A DNA stretch of 64,000 nucleotides from Endozoicomonas montiporae CL-33 (GTDB lineage: Bacteria; Pseudomonadota; Gammaproteobacteria; Pseudomonadales; Endozoicomonadaceae), in contig NZ_CP013251.1 of the NCBI RefSeq assembly GCF_001583435.1, positions 4,911,215-4,975,214 of the forward strand. The letters are read 5' to 3'. Below the pieces are notes generated by a model that did not search any database, was not told the DNA's origin, and worked only from the letters and a program-made list of their open reading frames with translations. This document shows, piece by piece, positions 44,509 to 52,594 of this stretch. Made by a program: the position numbers and the translations under genes. How positions within the stretch are numbered: the first letter of the stretch is position 1; every line of letters begins with the position of its first letter.

Positions 44509-45510
44509 ATGGTCATGAAAAAGCTGATTAACAATCCTGAAAATCTCACGCCTGAATTACTGGAAGGCTTTGGTCTGGCGTTTCCCGATAAAATTAAAAT
44601 CGCTTCTGAAAAAATTGTCTGCCGCGCTGCACCGAAACCTCAGCATAAAGTAGCCATTGTCTCCATGGGAGGCGCAGGCCACGAACCTGCCATTAGCGGT
44701 TTTGTAGGTGAAGGCATGCTGGACTACTCCGTGGTAGGTGACATCTTTGCAGCTCCCGGTGCTCCCAAAGTATTTGAAGCTCTGAAAATGGCAAACCGAG
44801 AAGCGGGCGTACTGTTTGTTGTCCTCAACCATGAAGGCGATGTGATGGCGGCCAACATGGCAATGGAAATGGCAAAGCGTGAAGGTCTGAACGTTCGCAT
44901 GCTACTCACCACGGACGATATCAGCGCAGGTCTGGAGTCTGACCGGAAAGATCGCCGCGGACTGGTTGGCTGTGTGCCTCTGTACAAGATTGCAGGCGCT
45001 GCGGCAGAAGCAGGTCTGAGTCTGGATGAGGTCTACGACATTGCCTCACGTTTCAACGAACAGGTCGCCACACTCGCCGTTGCCATGAAAACAGCGACTC
45101 ACCCTCAATCCGGTCTGGCCATTGCCGAACTGGCTGACGATGAAATGGAAATCGGAATGGGCCAGCATGGCGAAGGTGGCGGTGGTCGCTGCAAGCTGCT
45201 GACGGCCAATGAAACCGCTGAAATCATGCTCAATCATTTATGCACGGCAATCGACGTACAGAAAGGCGACGAGTTGATGCTGATGTTGAATGGTACGGGT
45301 GCTACCACACTGATGGAACTGTTTCTGGTCAATCGTGCCTGCCACATTGCCATTAAGGAAAAAGAAGCCTCCATCCAGTGCAGTGCCATTGATGAATACC
45401 TGACGGTGCAGGAAATGTCAGGCTTCCAGATGTGTCTGGCAAGAATGGATACCCAGATGAAAACCCTTTGGGCAGCCCCCTGCGACGCACCCTACTGGAT
45501 TCATCGTTAA
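44509..45510 (+). CDS. Dihydroxyacetone-kinase-like subunit DhaK
   Basis: 333 residues. The DhaK domain is complete: SMGGAGHEPAISGFVGEGML (~52-70, substrate loop with GxGHEP), NHEGDVMAANMA (~108-118, Asp111 in the position of the E. coli active-site Asp), and MGQHGEGGGG with His220 at the site that covalently binds the ketone. The nearest relatives are two-subunit DhaK/DhaL kinases. It pairs with the DhaL-type gene after 55 bases. There is no DhaM or phosphotransferase gene here, so phosphate may come from ATP. The partner substrate may be dihydroxyacetone, erythrulose or another short keto-sugar. Confidence 0.85.
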   Translation: MVMKKLINNPENLTPELLEGFGLAFPDKIKIASEKIVCRAAPKPQHKVAIVSMGGAGHEPAISGFVGEGMLDYSVVGDIFAAPGAPKVFEALKMANREAGVLFVVLNHEGDVMAANMAMEMAKREGLNVRMLLTTDDISAGLESDRKDRRGLVGCVPLYKIAGAAAEAGLSLDEVYDIASRFNEQVATLAVAMKTATHPQSGLAIAELADDEMEIGMGQHGEGGGGRCKLLTANETAEIMLNHLCTAIDVQKGDELMLMLNGTGATTLMELFLVNRACHIAIKEKEASIQCSAIDEYLTVQEMSGFQMCLARMDTQMKTLWAAPCDAPYWIHR

Positions 45511-45565
45511 GGAATACAGAAAGAGGCTCCCTGTGAGCCTTTTTCTGTCTGTGGAGAGAATAATC

Positions 45566-46213
45566 ATGAAAATACTCTCAACCATGGACATTACCGGCAT
45601 GCTGGAGTCAGCAGCAGCCCATGTGATGTCGAGCATTCAGGAACTGAATGAGCTGGATACCCAAATAGGCGACGGTGATCATGGCACCACCATGAAACGG
45701 GTGATGAGTTCTCTATGTAAAACATTGGAAACCGATACCGAAAACGACACCAAAACGCTGCTGGACTCTATCGGCTGGAACATTATGAGTCAGGACGGCG
45801 GCTCCGCCGGTATGCTGATGGGCATGTTTTTCAGCGGGCTGGCTAAAGGCATAGAGCCCGATCAGACCGCCGAAGAGCGCATGTCGGCGATGCTGAAGCA
45901 CGGAGCCGACGCACTGCTGTCAGGCAGTGGCGCCGGAGTTGGTGAAAAAACCATGGTGGATGCTTTAGTTCCAGCAGTATCAACTTTTGAAGAAACCATT
46001 AAGGGCGGCGGAGATTTCCTTCAGGCGATGAGATTGTCATCCATTGCCGCACGACAGGGGGCAGAGGACAGCAAAAAAATGTTACCTACCCGTGGTCGGG
46101 CAAAAAACCTCAAAGAGCGGGCACTGGGCGTAGCCGACCCGGGAGCTACCAGCATTGCCCTGATTTTTGAAGGTTTCTATCACTATTGCGAGCACAGGGG
46201 GTTGTATGACTGA
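45566..46213 (+). CDS. Dihydroxyacetone-kinase-like subunit DhaL (nucleotide-binding)
   Basis: 215 residues from the ATG at 45566 (MKILSTMDITGML), with GGAGAG upstream; the longer frame lacks a site. The Mg-nucleotide motif QIGDGDHGTTMKRVM (~33-47), QDGGSAGMLMGMFFSG (~75) and GVGEKTMVDALVPAVSTF (~125) are those of the DhaL/DAK2 helical barrel. In PTS-linked systems DhaL holds ADP as a cofactor; here, absent DhaM, it may bind exchangeable ATP. Its stop overlaps the LsrF-like gene start by eight bases, so the kinase and aldolase are translationally coupled. Confidence 0.86.
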   Translation: MKILSTMDITGMLESAAAHVMSSIQELNELDTQIGDGDHGTTMKRVMSSLCKTLETDTENDTKTLLDSIGWNIMSQDGGSAGMLMGMFFSGLAKGIEPDQTAEERMSAMLKHGADALLSGSGAGVGEKTMVDALVPAVSTFEETIKGGGDFLQAMRLSSIAARQGAEDSKKMLPTRGRAKNLKERALGVADPGATSIALIFEGFYHYCEHRGLYD

Positions 46214-47090
46214 CAAAGAAGGTAACCTGTCGGCAAAGGATTACGGCATAGATCAGCCCGCTGAAGGCTCGCTATTTCATGTCAAAGGCATGGAACATTG
46301 CGACTGGGGCATGAAAGATCGCCTGTCCCGAATTTTTCAGCCTGAGTCTGGCAAAACGGTAATGCTGGCTTTTGATCATGGCTATATTATGGGAGCAACC
46401 GCCGGTCTGGAACGCCTGGATCTCACTATCGAACCTATTGCACCTTTTGCTGATGCACTGATGGCCACCCGGGGCGGTTTACGCACGTGCATATCTCCCA
46501 GCCACAATAAAGCCGTTATTCTGCGCTCCTCTGCAGGCAGTACGGTACTAAAAGACGACATGAGCCAGGAAGTCATTGGTGTGGACGTGCAGGATGCACT
46601 GCGAATGAACGCAGCAGCGATGGCCGTACAGTGCTTTGTAGGCGCCCCACACGAATGCGCCAGTCTTGAAAATCTTGTTCGGGTGATTGATTCCGGTAAT
46701 CAATATGGCATCCCTACACTGGCCGTGACTGCGGTTGGCAAAGAGATGGAGCGCACTCCCAGATACTTTATGCTGGCCACCCGGGTTCTGGCAGAACTGG
46801 GAGCGCATATTGTCAAAACCTATTACTGTGAAGACTTTGAGAAAGTCGTCGCGGCATGCCCTGTACCTATCGTTATTGCTGGCGGAAAAAAACTACCGGA
46901 GCGCGATGCTCTGGAAACCGTCTATAGAGGTATTAGTGATGGTGCAGCCGGTGTTGATATGGGCAGGAATGTTTTCCAATCCTCTTCCCCAATCGCCATG
47001 ATGAAAGCCATCAACGCCATTGTTCATGATGGTGAAACTGCATCTCATGCCTGGGATCTGTTCGGCTACGAGCAATCCATTCGTCAATAA
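46206..47090 (+). CDS. LsrF-like class I aldolase/thiolase (DeoC/LacD superfamily)
   Basis: 294 residues from the ATG at 46206, preceded by AGGGGG and overlapping the kinase stop. It matches E. coli LsrF through most of its length: DWGMKDRLSRIFQPESGKTV (~37), MLAFDHGYIMGATAGLERLD, TRGGLRTC, MNAAAMAVQCFVG, the Schiff-base region GAHIVKTYYCEDFEK (~200) and VIAGGKKLPERDALE with GVDMGRNVFQS (the phosphate-binding end). LsrF cleaves/transfers the acetyl unit of phospho-AI-2 breakdown product to CoA; but no lsrABCDGKR gene is here. With a coupled DhaK/DhaL-type kinase it likely acts on a kinase product in a short pathway: phosphorylation then cleavage. Confidence 0.85.
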   Translation: MTDKEGNLSAKDYGIDQPAEGSLFHVKGMEHCDWGMKDRLSRIFQPESGKTVMLAFDHGYIMGATAGLERLDLTIEPIAPFADALMATRGGLRTCISPSHNKAVILRSSAGSTVLKDDMSQEVIGVDVQDALRMNAAAMAVQCFVGAPHECASLENLVRVIDSGNQYGIPTLAVTAVGKEMERTPRYFMLATRVLAELGAHIVKTYYCEDFEKVVAACPVPIVIAGGKKLPERDALETVYRGISDGAAGVDMGRNVFQSSSPIAMMKAINAIVHDGETASHAWDLFGYEQSIRQ

Positions 47091-47171
47091 AAAACTATTG
47101 ATCAACAATAGGGCAGAGTGAAAGCCTCCGCCCTATTGTTGATTGACTCGAAATCCATTCCGCTATTTTGC

Positions 47172-47513
47172 TTAACGACTCATCATCTGCTCAACCGACA
47201 GCTTCAGCTCCGGATGGTGACGCAAGATAAATTCTTTCTGCTTTTCTTTTGACCAGCCCAGAGTGCTCAGCATACCCAGCAGGTTTCCCAAATCAGGTGT
47301 TGCAGCTGCCCTGTGGTGACGTCGTCGCTCTTCCGCCTGTTGGTGGGCACAGCGGGCATCATAGCCACTGAGCGTATTGTTCCGCCGGAGTTCACGACTG
47401 ATTGTACTGCGATGGCATCCCAGTTTTCTGGCAATGTCGGCCTGGCTTTTCCCCTCTCTTCTCAGTGACCAGATAGTGATACGATCTTGTTCTGTTAACT
47501 GCCTGTAACTCAT
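47172..47513 (-). pseudogene. IS30-like transposase N-terminal fragment or stand-alone HTH protein
   Basis: 113 residues from the ATG at 47513. The first 60 (MSYRQLTEQDRITIWSLRRE … IARKLGCHRSTISRELRRN … GYDARCAHQQAEERRR) are the IS30-family helix-turn-helix region. Where the catalytic DDE domain should follow, a short unrelated helical tail ends the frame (LGNLLGMLSTLGWSKEKQ … SVEQMMSR). I see no inverted repeats at the ends. It is either a decayed IS30 remnant or a domesticated DNA-binding protein. It lies between the lsrF-like operon and the zapA region. Confidence 0.6.
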
Positions 47514-47685
47514 ATCCGAATCCCCTGTCGTCCTTCCCGGAGAAATAATAAACCTGTCGTGCAAAAAAAATTATTGGCTTGGGGCAATAAAAGTTCCGAA
47601 TATCTTGTAGCAGGCCAAGAGGATGGATTGTTCTGCTATTCCCTAGCCGCTATAGTAGAGGGAATAAAACGGTCAGCTGGATTTT

Positions 47686-47889
47686 ATGAACGACCCGAAT
47701 TTAACAGAGCTCAGCCAGAAAATAGAATATCTGGTGAGTCTCTGTAATAAATTAAAGGAAGAAAACAGGCTGCTGCGGAATGAGGAACGCAAGTGGCAGC
47801 TTGAACGTGCCTATTTGATGTCAACAAAAGATCAGGCGAGAGGTGAGGTCGAGGACATGATCAAACGATTACGAGGATTGGAGCAATAA
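47686..47889 (+). CDS. TIGR02449 family coiled-coil protein
   Basis: 67 residues forming one amphipathic helix: LSQKIEYLVSLCNKLKEENR then LLRNEERKWQLERAYLMSTK. This small coiled-coil protein is found directly before zapA in many marine gammaproteobacteria, as here (two bases before the zapA ATG). By neighbourhood and shape it may take part in divisome assembly, comparable to ZapB-like helices, but no experiment is known to me. Confidence 0.85.
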   Translation: MNDPNLTELSQKIEYLVSLCNKLKEENRLLRNEERKWQLERAYLMSTKDQARGEVEDMIKRLRGLEQ

Positions 47890-47891
47890 AC

Positions 47892-48197
47892 ATGATTGAG
47901 AACCCTTCGACCACTTCTGTCAAAATTCTCGATAAAGAATACCGCATCAGTTGTCCTCGTGAAGAAGAAGCATCACTGCACAAAGCTGCACATTATCTCC
48001 ATGACAAGATGAAAGAAATCAAGTCGGGCGGCAAGGTGATTGGTCTGGAGCGTATCGCTGTGATGGCAGCTCTGAACATGAGCTATGAGTTAATGCAGAT
48101 GAAAGATAGTCAGTTTGAAAACAACACCGATGCACAACAACAAATTCAGGATATGATGGGCAAGCTGGATCAGGCTTTGACCAATCTTGACAGCTAA
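47892..48197 (+). CDS. zapA: Cell division protein ZapA
   Basis: 101 residues. The N-terminal globular head (SVKILDKEYRISCPREEEAS LHKA...) and the C-terminal coiled coil (LNMSYELMQMKDSQFENNTD onward) are those of ZapA, which tetramerises and bundles FtsZ filaments at the Z ring. It starts two bases after the upstream small gene and is followed by ssrS, the conserved zapA-6S RNA order. ygfA, which normally follows ssrS, is absent from this window because an island is inserted there. Confidence 0.93.
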   Translation: MIENPSTTSVKILDKEYRISCPREEEASLHKAAHYLHDKMKEIKSGGKVIGLERIAVMAALNMSYELMQMKDSQFENNTDAQQQIQDMMGKLDQALTNLDS

Positions 48198-48324
48198 TTC
48201 TTGACCGACCGACTCAAACAGCGAACATTCTTCACCAGAAAAGCTCACCTCCTTACATCCTAAGGCACTATTAAAAAATAAATCAATAGCAAAAAAAACC
48301 TACAGACTTGAGCGCGATAACCGA

Positions 48325-48330
48325 TATAAT
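48325..48330 (+). promoter_or_regulatory. -10 element of ssrS
   Basis: TATAAT, preceded by GA, is placed so that transcription would begin near 48337-48338. It lies within an inverted repeat (GACTTGAGC/GCTCAAGTC, 48306-48342). No good -35 is seen at 17 bases; other gammaproteobacterial ssrS genes often have more than one promoter. Confidence 0.55.
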
Positions 48331-48337
48331 CGGGCTC

Positions 48338-48519
48338 AAGTCTCCCTGGTCTGTTTGCCAGTCATTAAAGACCCGGGCTGATAATACCATACCAGGAGGT
48401 TCCTCGTTGGTGCTGGAGCGCAAGTCCACCTCGCAGTGGAAAGCCCGATTCACTACAGCAACTTCCACCGTTGCTTAACAGCAACGGGCTTACGTGGCAG
48501 CGGCAGTTTGGGGAGGCTT
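48338..48519 (+). ncRNA. ssrS: 6S RNA
   Basis: About 182 bases, the usual 6S size. The 5' end AAGTCTCCC can pair with the 3' end GGGGAGGCTT, closing the long rod. The central region resembles E. coli 6S: GGGCTGATAATACCATACC against GAGCCGATATTTCATACC, and near the 3' end CAACGGGCTTACGTGGCAGCGGC against CAAGGGTTACAGCCTGCGGCGGC. It sits directly after zapA, as in many gammaproteobacteria. 6S RNA binds sigma-70 holoenzyme as an open-complex mimic and releases it by pRNA synthesis. The last 45 bases are also the left boundary of an integrated island, yet the gene is intact. Confidence 0.9.
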
Positions 48520-48526
48520 ACAATCA
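48475..48526 (+). repeat. attL: 52-bp direct repeat in the 3' end of ssrS
   Basis: The stretch from TTAACAGCAACGGGCTTACG to GGCTTACAATCA is identical, over all 52 bases, to 62732-62783. It covers the last 45 bases of ssrS plus seven bases. An integrase gene starts 255 bases away. It is the left attachment site, and integration leaves 6S RNA complete. Confidence 0.93.
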
Positions 48527-48780
48527 TTCAGTTCATGTCGTCTTATTCCCTCTCAGATTCTACAAAAACTCCCTAAAAACAAGGCTTAAATGCCAAACAC
48601 CCAAACTCATGCTCGATTTATACCCTCGTCTCATACTGAGTACTAAGGTACATTTAGTACTTGGCAGCGCAAATAAAAGTGCCCAAATGCATGCCCAACT
48701 TTTCCTCCCGTTACCCAGCAGCAACGGAGAAGCTGGCATATATTGACTGACCCGATAACGAAGAATAAGAAGTCACAACA
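48527..48780. other. attL-integrase spacer
   Basis: About 250 bases without a credible gene. AGTACTAA/TTAGTACT form an inverted repeat near 48640-48660, a candidate arm-type binding site for the integrase or a hairpin. The promoter of int should lie here. Confidence 0.5.
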
Positions 48781-50181
48781 ATGGCAAAGAAGCATTTGTC
48801 GGACGCCGACGTCAGAAACAAAAAGCCTGAAAGCAAGGAAACCACTCTGGTTGATGCCACAGGCGTGGTATGCCGGATTTTCCCTTCAGGCAGAAAGACC
48901 TTCTGCTGGCGATACGTCGATCAGCATCGCAACAAACAACAGTCCAGAATTGAGTACGGCGACTACCCTGACCGATCATTGGCTGATGCCCGCCGCATAC
49001 ATCTGTCCGCAAAGTCCGCCAGAAAGAATGGGTACGATATCAAAGACCCCGCTGTGCTGAACCGGATCATTAAGGAAGTTGTTAAAGACGCCGCCGACTT
49101 TGTCCCACTCCACAAGGAATACACGCTGTCGGACCTGGTGGCAGACTACTTCAAAGGACACATCGAAAAAAACAATATCGGCCCACGTCCTTACAACCGG
49201 ATAAAAAAACACGTCGAGCCGGTGCTGGGGCATCTTCCCGCAGACCGGATTCCCGCTGAAGAAATCAAACAGCTCATCACCCAACTGCGCGAGAGCAACC
49301 AGAAAGACCGAACCATTTTCGATACCATCCGCTTCAGCACCTCGATGTATCGCTGGGGCATTACCCAGTTCAAATGCAAGACCAATCCATTCCAACCTTA
49401 CGTACCAAAGCAGAAACGAAAAGTTCGCACGTCCTACTATCCGATGTACGAGCTAAGAACCCTGTTGATCAACCCCGATGGCTACCCCATCAAGAACGAC
49501 TTTTATCTTATCCAGAAAGCTCTGATCCTGTCGGGTACACGCCGAACACAAGTACTGGAAGCCGAGATTAACGAATTCAACTTCGACAACGGTAACTGGA
49601 CCATTCCCCCAGAACGAGTCAAGAACCAGAACATGCTCAAAGATGATGAGGAAAAAACGCCCTTTATCATCCCAATGTCCAGACAGCTGATGGCAACAAT
49701 ACGCACGGCTATTGAACAGTACGGCAATCACAAGCATGTATTTGGCAGCAAAAAAACTGAATTCACTGATCAACAATGGCAACGCATTCAAGAGGGTTCA
49801 TCCAGTGCCCGGTATTACAATAACGAGATAAAGACCTACCGCGAGCACTATGGCATTACCAACCGAACCAATCATGACCTGCGACGTACACTGGAAACCA
49901 ATCTCACCAACCTCGGCGTCAGCGAGTTCATTACCACCGCTATGACCGGGCACAGCCGCAAGGGCATGAGCAAGACCTACAATCAGGCCAAACAGATTCA
50001 TGTGATGAGAACCGCGTTTCAGATGTGGGCCGACTTCATTGACTTTATCTGCGATAAAGATGAAACCTATGCCGTCTACTTTGAAGAACAAAGACCCAGC
50101 CGTGAACTGAAAGACATTTATGCCACTTTCAAATTCAATGACCGGATCATTGATACGTTTACGATTTTTGAGGACGGGTAA
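48781..50181 (+). CDS. int: P4-type tyrosine recombinase (integrase)
   Basis: 466 residues. The N-terminal arm-binding domain (residues ~1-90, with GVVCRIFPSGRKTFCWRY) is followed by a core-binding domain (~115-215) and a catalytic domain. The catalytic set is visible: Arg in LSGTRRTQVLEAE (~258), HDLRRTLETNL (~362, His and Arg), GHSRKGMSKTY with the His box and nucleophile Tyr (~393-401). It performs insertion and excision at the ssrS attachment site, together with an AlpA-type factor encoded next. It is adjacent to attL, as expected. Confidence 0.93.
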   Translation: MAKKHLSDADVRNKKPESKETTLVDATGVVCRIFPSGRKTFCWRYVDQHRNKQQSRIEYGDYPDRSLADARRIHLSAKSARKNGYDIKDPAVLNRIIKEVVKDAADFVPLHKEYTLSDLVADYFKGHIEKNNIGPRPYNRIKKHVEPVLGHLPADRIPAEEIKQLITQLRESNQKDRTIFDTIRFSTSMYRWGITQFKCKTNPFQPYVPKQKRKVRTSYYPMYELRTLLINPDGYPIKNDFYLIQKALILSGTRRTQVLEAEINEFNFDNGNWTIPPERVKNQNMLKDDEEKTPFIIPMSRQLMATIRTAIEQYGNHKHVFGSKKTEFTDQQWQRIQEGSSSARYYNNEIKTYREHYGITNRTNHDLRRTLETNLTNLGVSEFITTAMTGHSRKGMSKTYNQAKQIHVMRTAFQMWADFIDFICDKDETYAVYFEEQRPSRELKDIYATFKFNDRIIDTFTIFEDG

Positions 50182-50228
50182 TGATGGGAGTTGAACAAGG
50201 TGAGAAAGGTAAAGGTTGACCACACTGG

Positions 50229-50414
50229 TCAACCCAACCCCGTCAGCATCGACTCAATAGCACGACTCACATCATCCCGCTTCCATACTCGCCTTTTTGA
50301 AGCAATGATGTACCCCTCCGGAAATTGTTTCTGCTTGATCAACCGATAAATGGTCGCTCTGGACAAGGTGGTCATTTTCAACACCTCATCAATGTTAATC
50401 AGTTCATAGTCCAT
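50229..50414 (-). CDS. AlpA-family transcriptional regulator/excisionase
   Basis: 61 residues: a MerR-like winged helix of the AlpA type, LINIDEVLKMTTLSRATIYR then LIKQKQFPEGYIIASKRRVW, ending with DVSRAIESML. In P4-like elements AlpA switches on integrase and helps excision. It is convergent with int, 47 bases from its end. Most likely a recombination directionality factor for this island. Confidence 0.88.
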   Translation of the reverse strand: MDYELINIDEVLKMTTLSRATIYRLIKQKQFPEGYIIASKRRVWKRDDVSRAIESMLTGLG

Positions 50415-50627
50415 TATGACGCTTCCTAAGCCTTAAATGGTCAAACACATACCTACCGATGGTAGATCTGAGAAGTAGCCTGAATTTCGGGTCAGTGATT
50501 ATCGAAAATGGCTGATTTACAGTACGCATTCCGGTCTTTATTTAGTTTATTTTTCAACCAATCCCAGAATTAAAGACCTGATTTCGTACTCACACTGACC
50601 CGTATTTCGGGCAAGCATTTTTATTAT

Positions 50628-51110
50628 TCAGTGATTACCAACACTCAATGGCACCTTTGCCTTGCGACTTTTATTTTCAGGTGGTTTATAGCGTGGCACT
50701 TCTTTCTTCCATAGGCCGGACGGCACTCTGGTTTCACCTACCTCCAGTTTGCCGCCACACTCATCAATAGCATAAAGCGTTACGGCATAGAGATTAGGCC
50801 AACCTCTTGTAAATGCATGCCCCAAACGAGTCAGCTCAATGAAACCATAATGAAGCAGCTCATCTCTGGCACGCTGCAAAGTGCCCTTGGATTTCCACCC
50901 TTGCTTCTCCATAATCGACCAGCTCGCGCAGAGGTCTCCGTTGTTGGTGATGCCTTTGCCTTTACCAAATCGAAATTGATCCATCATCTGCACCAACAAC
51001 TTAACGGCATTGCCACTTAACATCCTGAAGTTAGGACTGTTGATCAATTCATGTGGTAAACGGACAAATTTGCCACTGCTTCTCCTGCCTTTTACTTTAA
51101 GGCGATCCAT
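50628..51110 (-). CDS. Winged-helix replication-like protein
   Basis: 160 residues. FVRLPHELINSPNFRMLSGN and AVKLLVQMMDQFRFGKGKG, GITNNGDLCASWSIMEKQGW and KSKGTLQRARDELLHYGFIELTRLG form a winged helix similar to that of phage or plasmid replication proteins (RepA/DnaD-type N-terminal fold). Basic C-terminus (KSRKAKVPLSV). It lies in the regulatory stretch with the two AlpA genes. Together with an iteron-like array (52438-52481) it suggests the island may replicate briefly after excision; this is inference. Confidence 0.6.
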   Translation of the reverse strand: MDRLKVKGRRSSGKFVRLPHELINSPNFRMLSGNAVKLLVQMMDQFRFGKGKGITNNGDLCASWSIMEKQGWKSKGTLQRARDELLHYGFIELTRLGHAFTRGWPNLYAVTLYAIDECGGKLEVGETRVPSGLWKKEVPRYKPPENKSRKAKVPLSVGNH

Positions 51111-51122
51111 TGCCTCTCCCCC

Positions 51123-51329
51123 TTATTGATCCGATCCTGCAACCTGTTCTTCCATCCACTGATGCACAACGTCCTCCAACCAGACATTGATACGGGAAGC
51201 AGACGACAGTTTTGTTGGGGCTGGAAATTCCCCCCGTTTGATCATGCGCTCTATGGTGGAAGGGGACAGGCTGGTTATTTCAACAACCCGTCCTTTGCGG
51301 ATATAGCGGGGTGGCGTTTTAGTGGTCAT
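51123..51329 (-). CDS. Second AlpA-family regulator
   Basis: 68 residues: RYIRKGRVVEITSLSPSTIE then RMIKRGEFPAPTKLSSASRI, a standard AlpA winged helix, with NVWLEDVVHQWMEEQ at the end. It lies 12 bases upstream of the replication-like gene on the same strand, so the two are probably one unit. Two AlpA paralogues in one island may regulate different steps (excision and replication or cargo). Confidence 0.86.
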   Translation of the reverse strand: MTTKTPPRYIRKGRVVEITSLSPSTIERMIKRGEFPAPTKLSSASRINVWLEDVVHQWMEEQVAGSDQ

Positions 51330-51426
51330 TAATGATGACTCCTGCTGTTTTGTTACGTTGCAAGAATCATCGTATTCATGACCTACGATAATAAACAGGA
51401 AGATTTTTTAACGAAAAACATTCCGG

Positions 51427-52269
51427 TTACTTCTTATCCAAAAATTCATAGTTAAGCAGCGTTTTAATATATGCAGGATTCTTTGCCAGATTCTCTAATC
51501 GGTTTACGGTCTTACGGACATTATCACCAACGTCATCCCATGCCCGGTCGGAAAAGACCGTCTCACCGATCAACTCTAGGGGTATAGAAGTTCCTCGAAT
51601 CTCAGCCCATAAACGTAAATCCAGAACTGCCAAGATCCGATGCTGGTGAAACAACCGGATCTTCGACTCTGTCATCAGCTTGGTCGGTTCCGGTAGATTT
51701 AATTGATCCCGATAGAAATGAATGATGCTATCAAGGTCTGATTTTATCAGTGCGTTTGTAGCAGCAAAATCAACTCTCACATAGCCGACACTTTTATCCC
51801 TTCGCCGCTTCGGGCGATCATCTATGCGCTCAAACCAGACACCCATATCATGAAACATATCTTCTATATCAGCGTCATCTTCCAAATTGAAAAATATGTC
51901 TCCAAATGTGGCTGGGCTAATCACTCCCCTGCCATTATCAATCCCTGCAATGAGAGATTGCTCTTCACGATCAAATATTACCGGTATGCCCTCATACTCT
52001 GGTATGCCGTGGTTTGTAACAGGCTTCCCCGCATGAAGCGACGAGAAAAAATCATTTGATTGTTTTTGCGACTCACTTCCGACACTAAGCCTCCTGGAAT
52101 GAAATGGGCAGCTTTGCAACTCTTCAAATAACGAGCTTTGGCTAGAATACTGCTCCCTGATTCGATGGCGGTGCATAAACTCTATCCCCCATTCTCTGGG
52201 CTTCAGGTGTTCGGTACCTTTATATTTTTCCAAAGAAAACCATTCGGGAAGCTTTTTTATTTTTGACAT
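51427..52269 (-). CDS. DUF6387-like hypothetical protein
   Basis: 280 residues from the ATG at 52269 (MSKIKKLPEWFSLEKYKGTE); an upstream extension of 19 codons reads as a hydrophobic non-family stretch. KLPEWFSLEKY and an N-terminal Trp (REWGIEFMHRHRI) are typical of DUF6387, found in mobile elements and defence-related regions. The middle has YVRVDFAATNALIKSDLDSI and the C-terminal half is helical. AT-richer than the neighbouring hsd genes. It is divergent from hsdM and shares the 52270-52594 control region; a regulatory role is possible but unproven. Confidence 0.7.
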   Translation of the reverse strand: MSKIKKLPEWFSLEKYKGTEHLKPREWGIEFMHRHRIREQYSSQSSLFEELQSCPFHSRRLSVGSESQKQSNDFFSSLHAGKPVTNHGIPEYEGIPVIFDREEQSLIAGIDNGRGVISPATFGDIFFNLEDDADIEDMFHDMGVWFERIDDRPKRRRDKSVGYVRVDFAATNALIKSDLDSIIHFYRDQLNLPEPTKLMTESKIRLFHQHRILAVLDLRLWAEIRGTSIPLELIGETVFSDRAWDDVGDNVRKTVNRLENLAKNPAYIKTLLNYEFLDKK

Positions 52270-52378
52270 TACAACGCCCCATATAAACGACAATGGAAAT
52301 ATGCCCCACATCACCTTGAAGAACAACCAGCTCTAACGGTTTCAAAAAGGTTAACAAATCTGAAAAGTCACTTTTCCG

Positions 52379-52396
52379 AACGGTTAGCTAACCGTT
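52379..52396. promoter_or_regulatory. 18-bp perfect palindrome (candidate operator)
   Basis: AACGGTTAGCTAACCGTT is a perfect palindrome. It is flanked by a second inverted pair AAAGTCAC/GTGACTTT (52364-52371 and 52398-52405). It lies between the divergent DUF6387-like and hsdM genes and could bind a dimeric regulator. Confidence 0.6.
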
Positions 52397-52437
52397 AGTG
52401 ACTTTGTAGTAGAGAGCTTAAAACACCTTCCACGAAT

Positions 52438-52481
52438 TCATGGCGAACTCATAGCGAACAAATAGCGAACTCGTAGCGAAC
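52438..52481 (+). repeat. Iteron-like array, four 11-bp units
   Basis: TCATGGCGAAC, TCATAGCGAAC, AAATAGCGAAC and TCGTAGCGAAC are head to tail with an 11-base period, one DNA turn. The core TAGCGAAC is constant except for one base in the first unit. CGTTCGCAAGCCGTTC follows. It fits either a replication origin or a cooperative regulator site upstream of hsdM. Confidence 0.75.
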
Positions 52482-52594
52482 CGTTCGCAAGCCGTTCAAA
52501 CACCACCCCCTTTCCTGTAACCTAGCCCCCAACACCCACATTCAAAGCAGTCCGCACCACCAGCAGCCGGACGCAAGCATTACCGGTCACCAAC

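Noticed and set aside
48471..48746. Short ORFs shared by the two 52-bp repeats
   Set aside because: They only reflect translation of the ssrS 3' end duplicated at attR; 6S RNA is noncoding.
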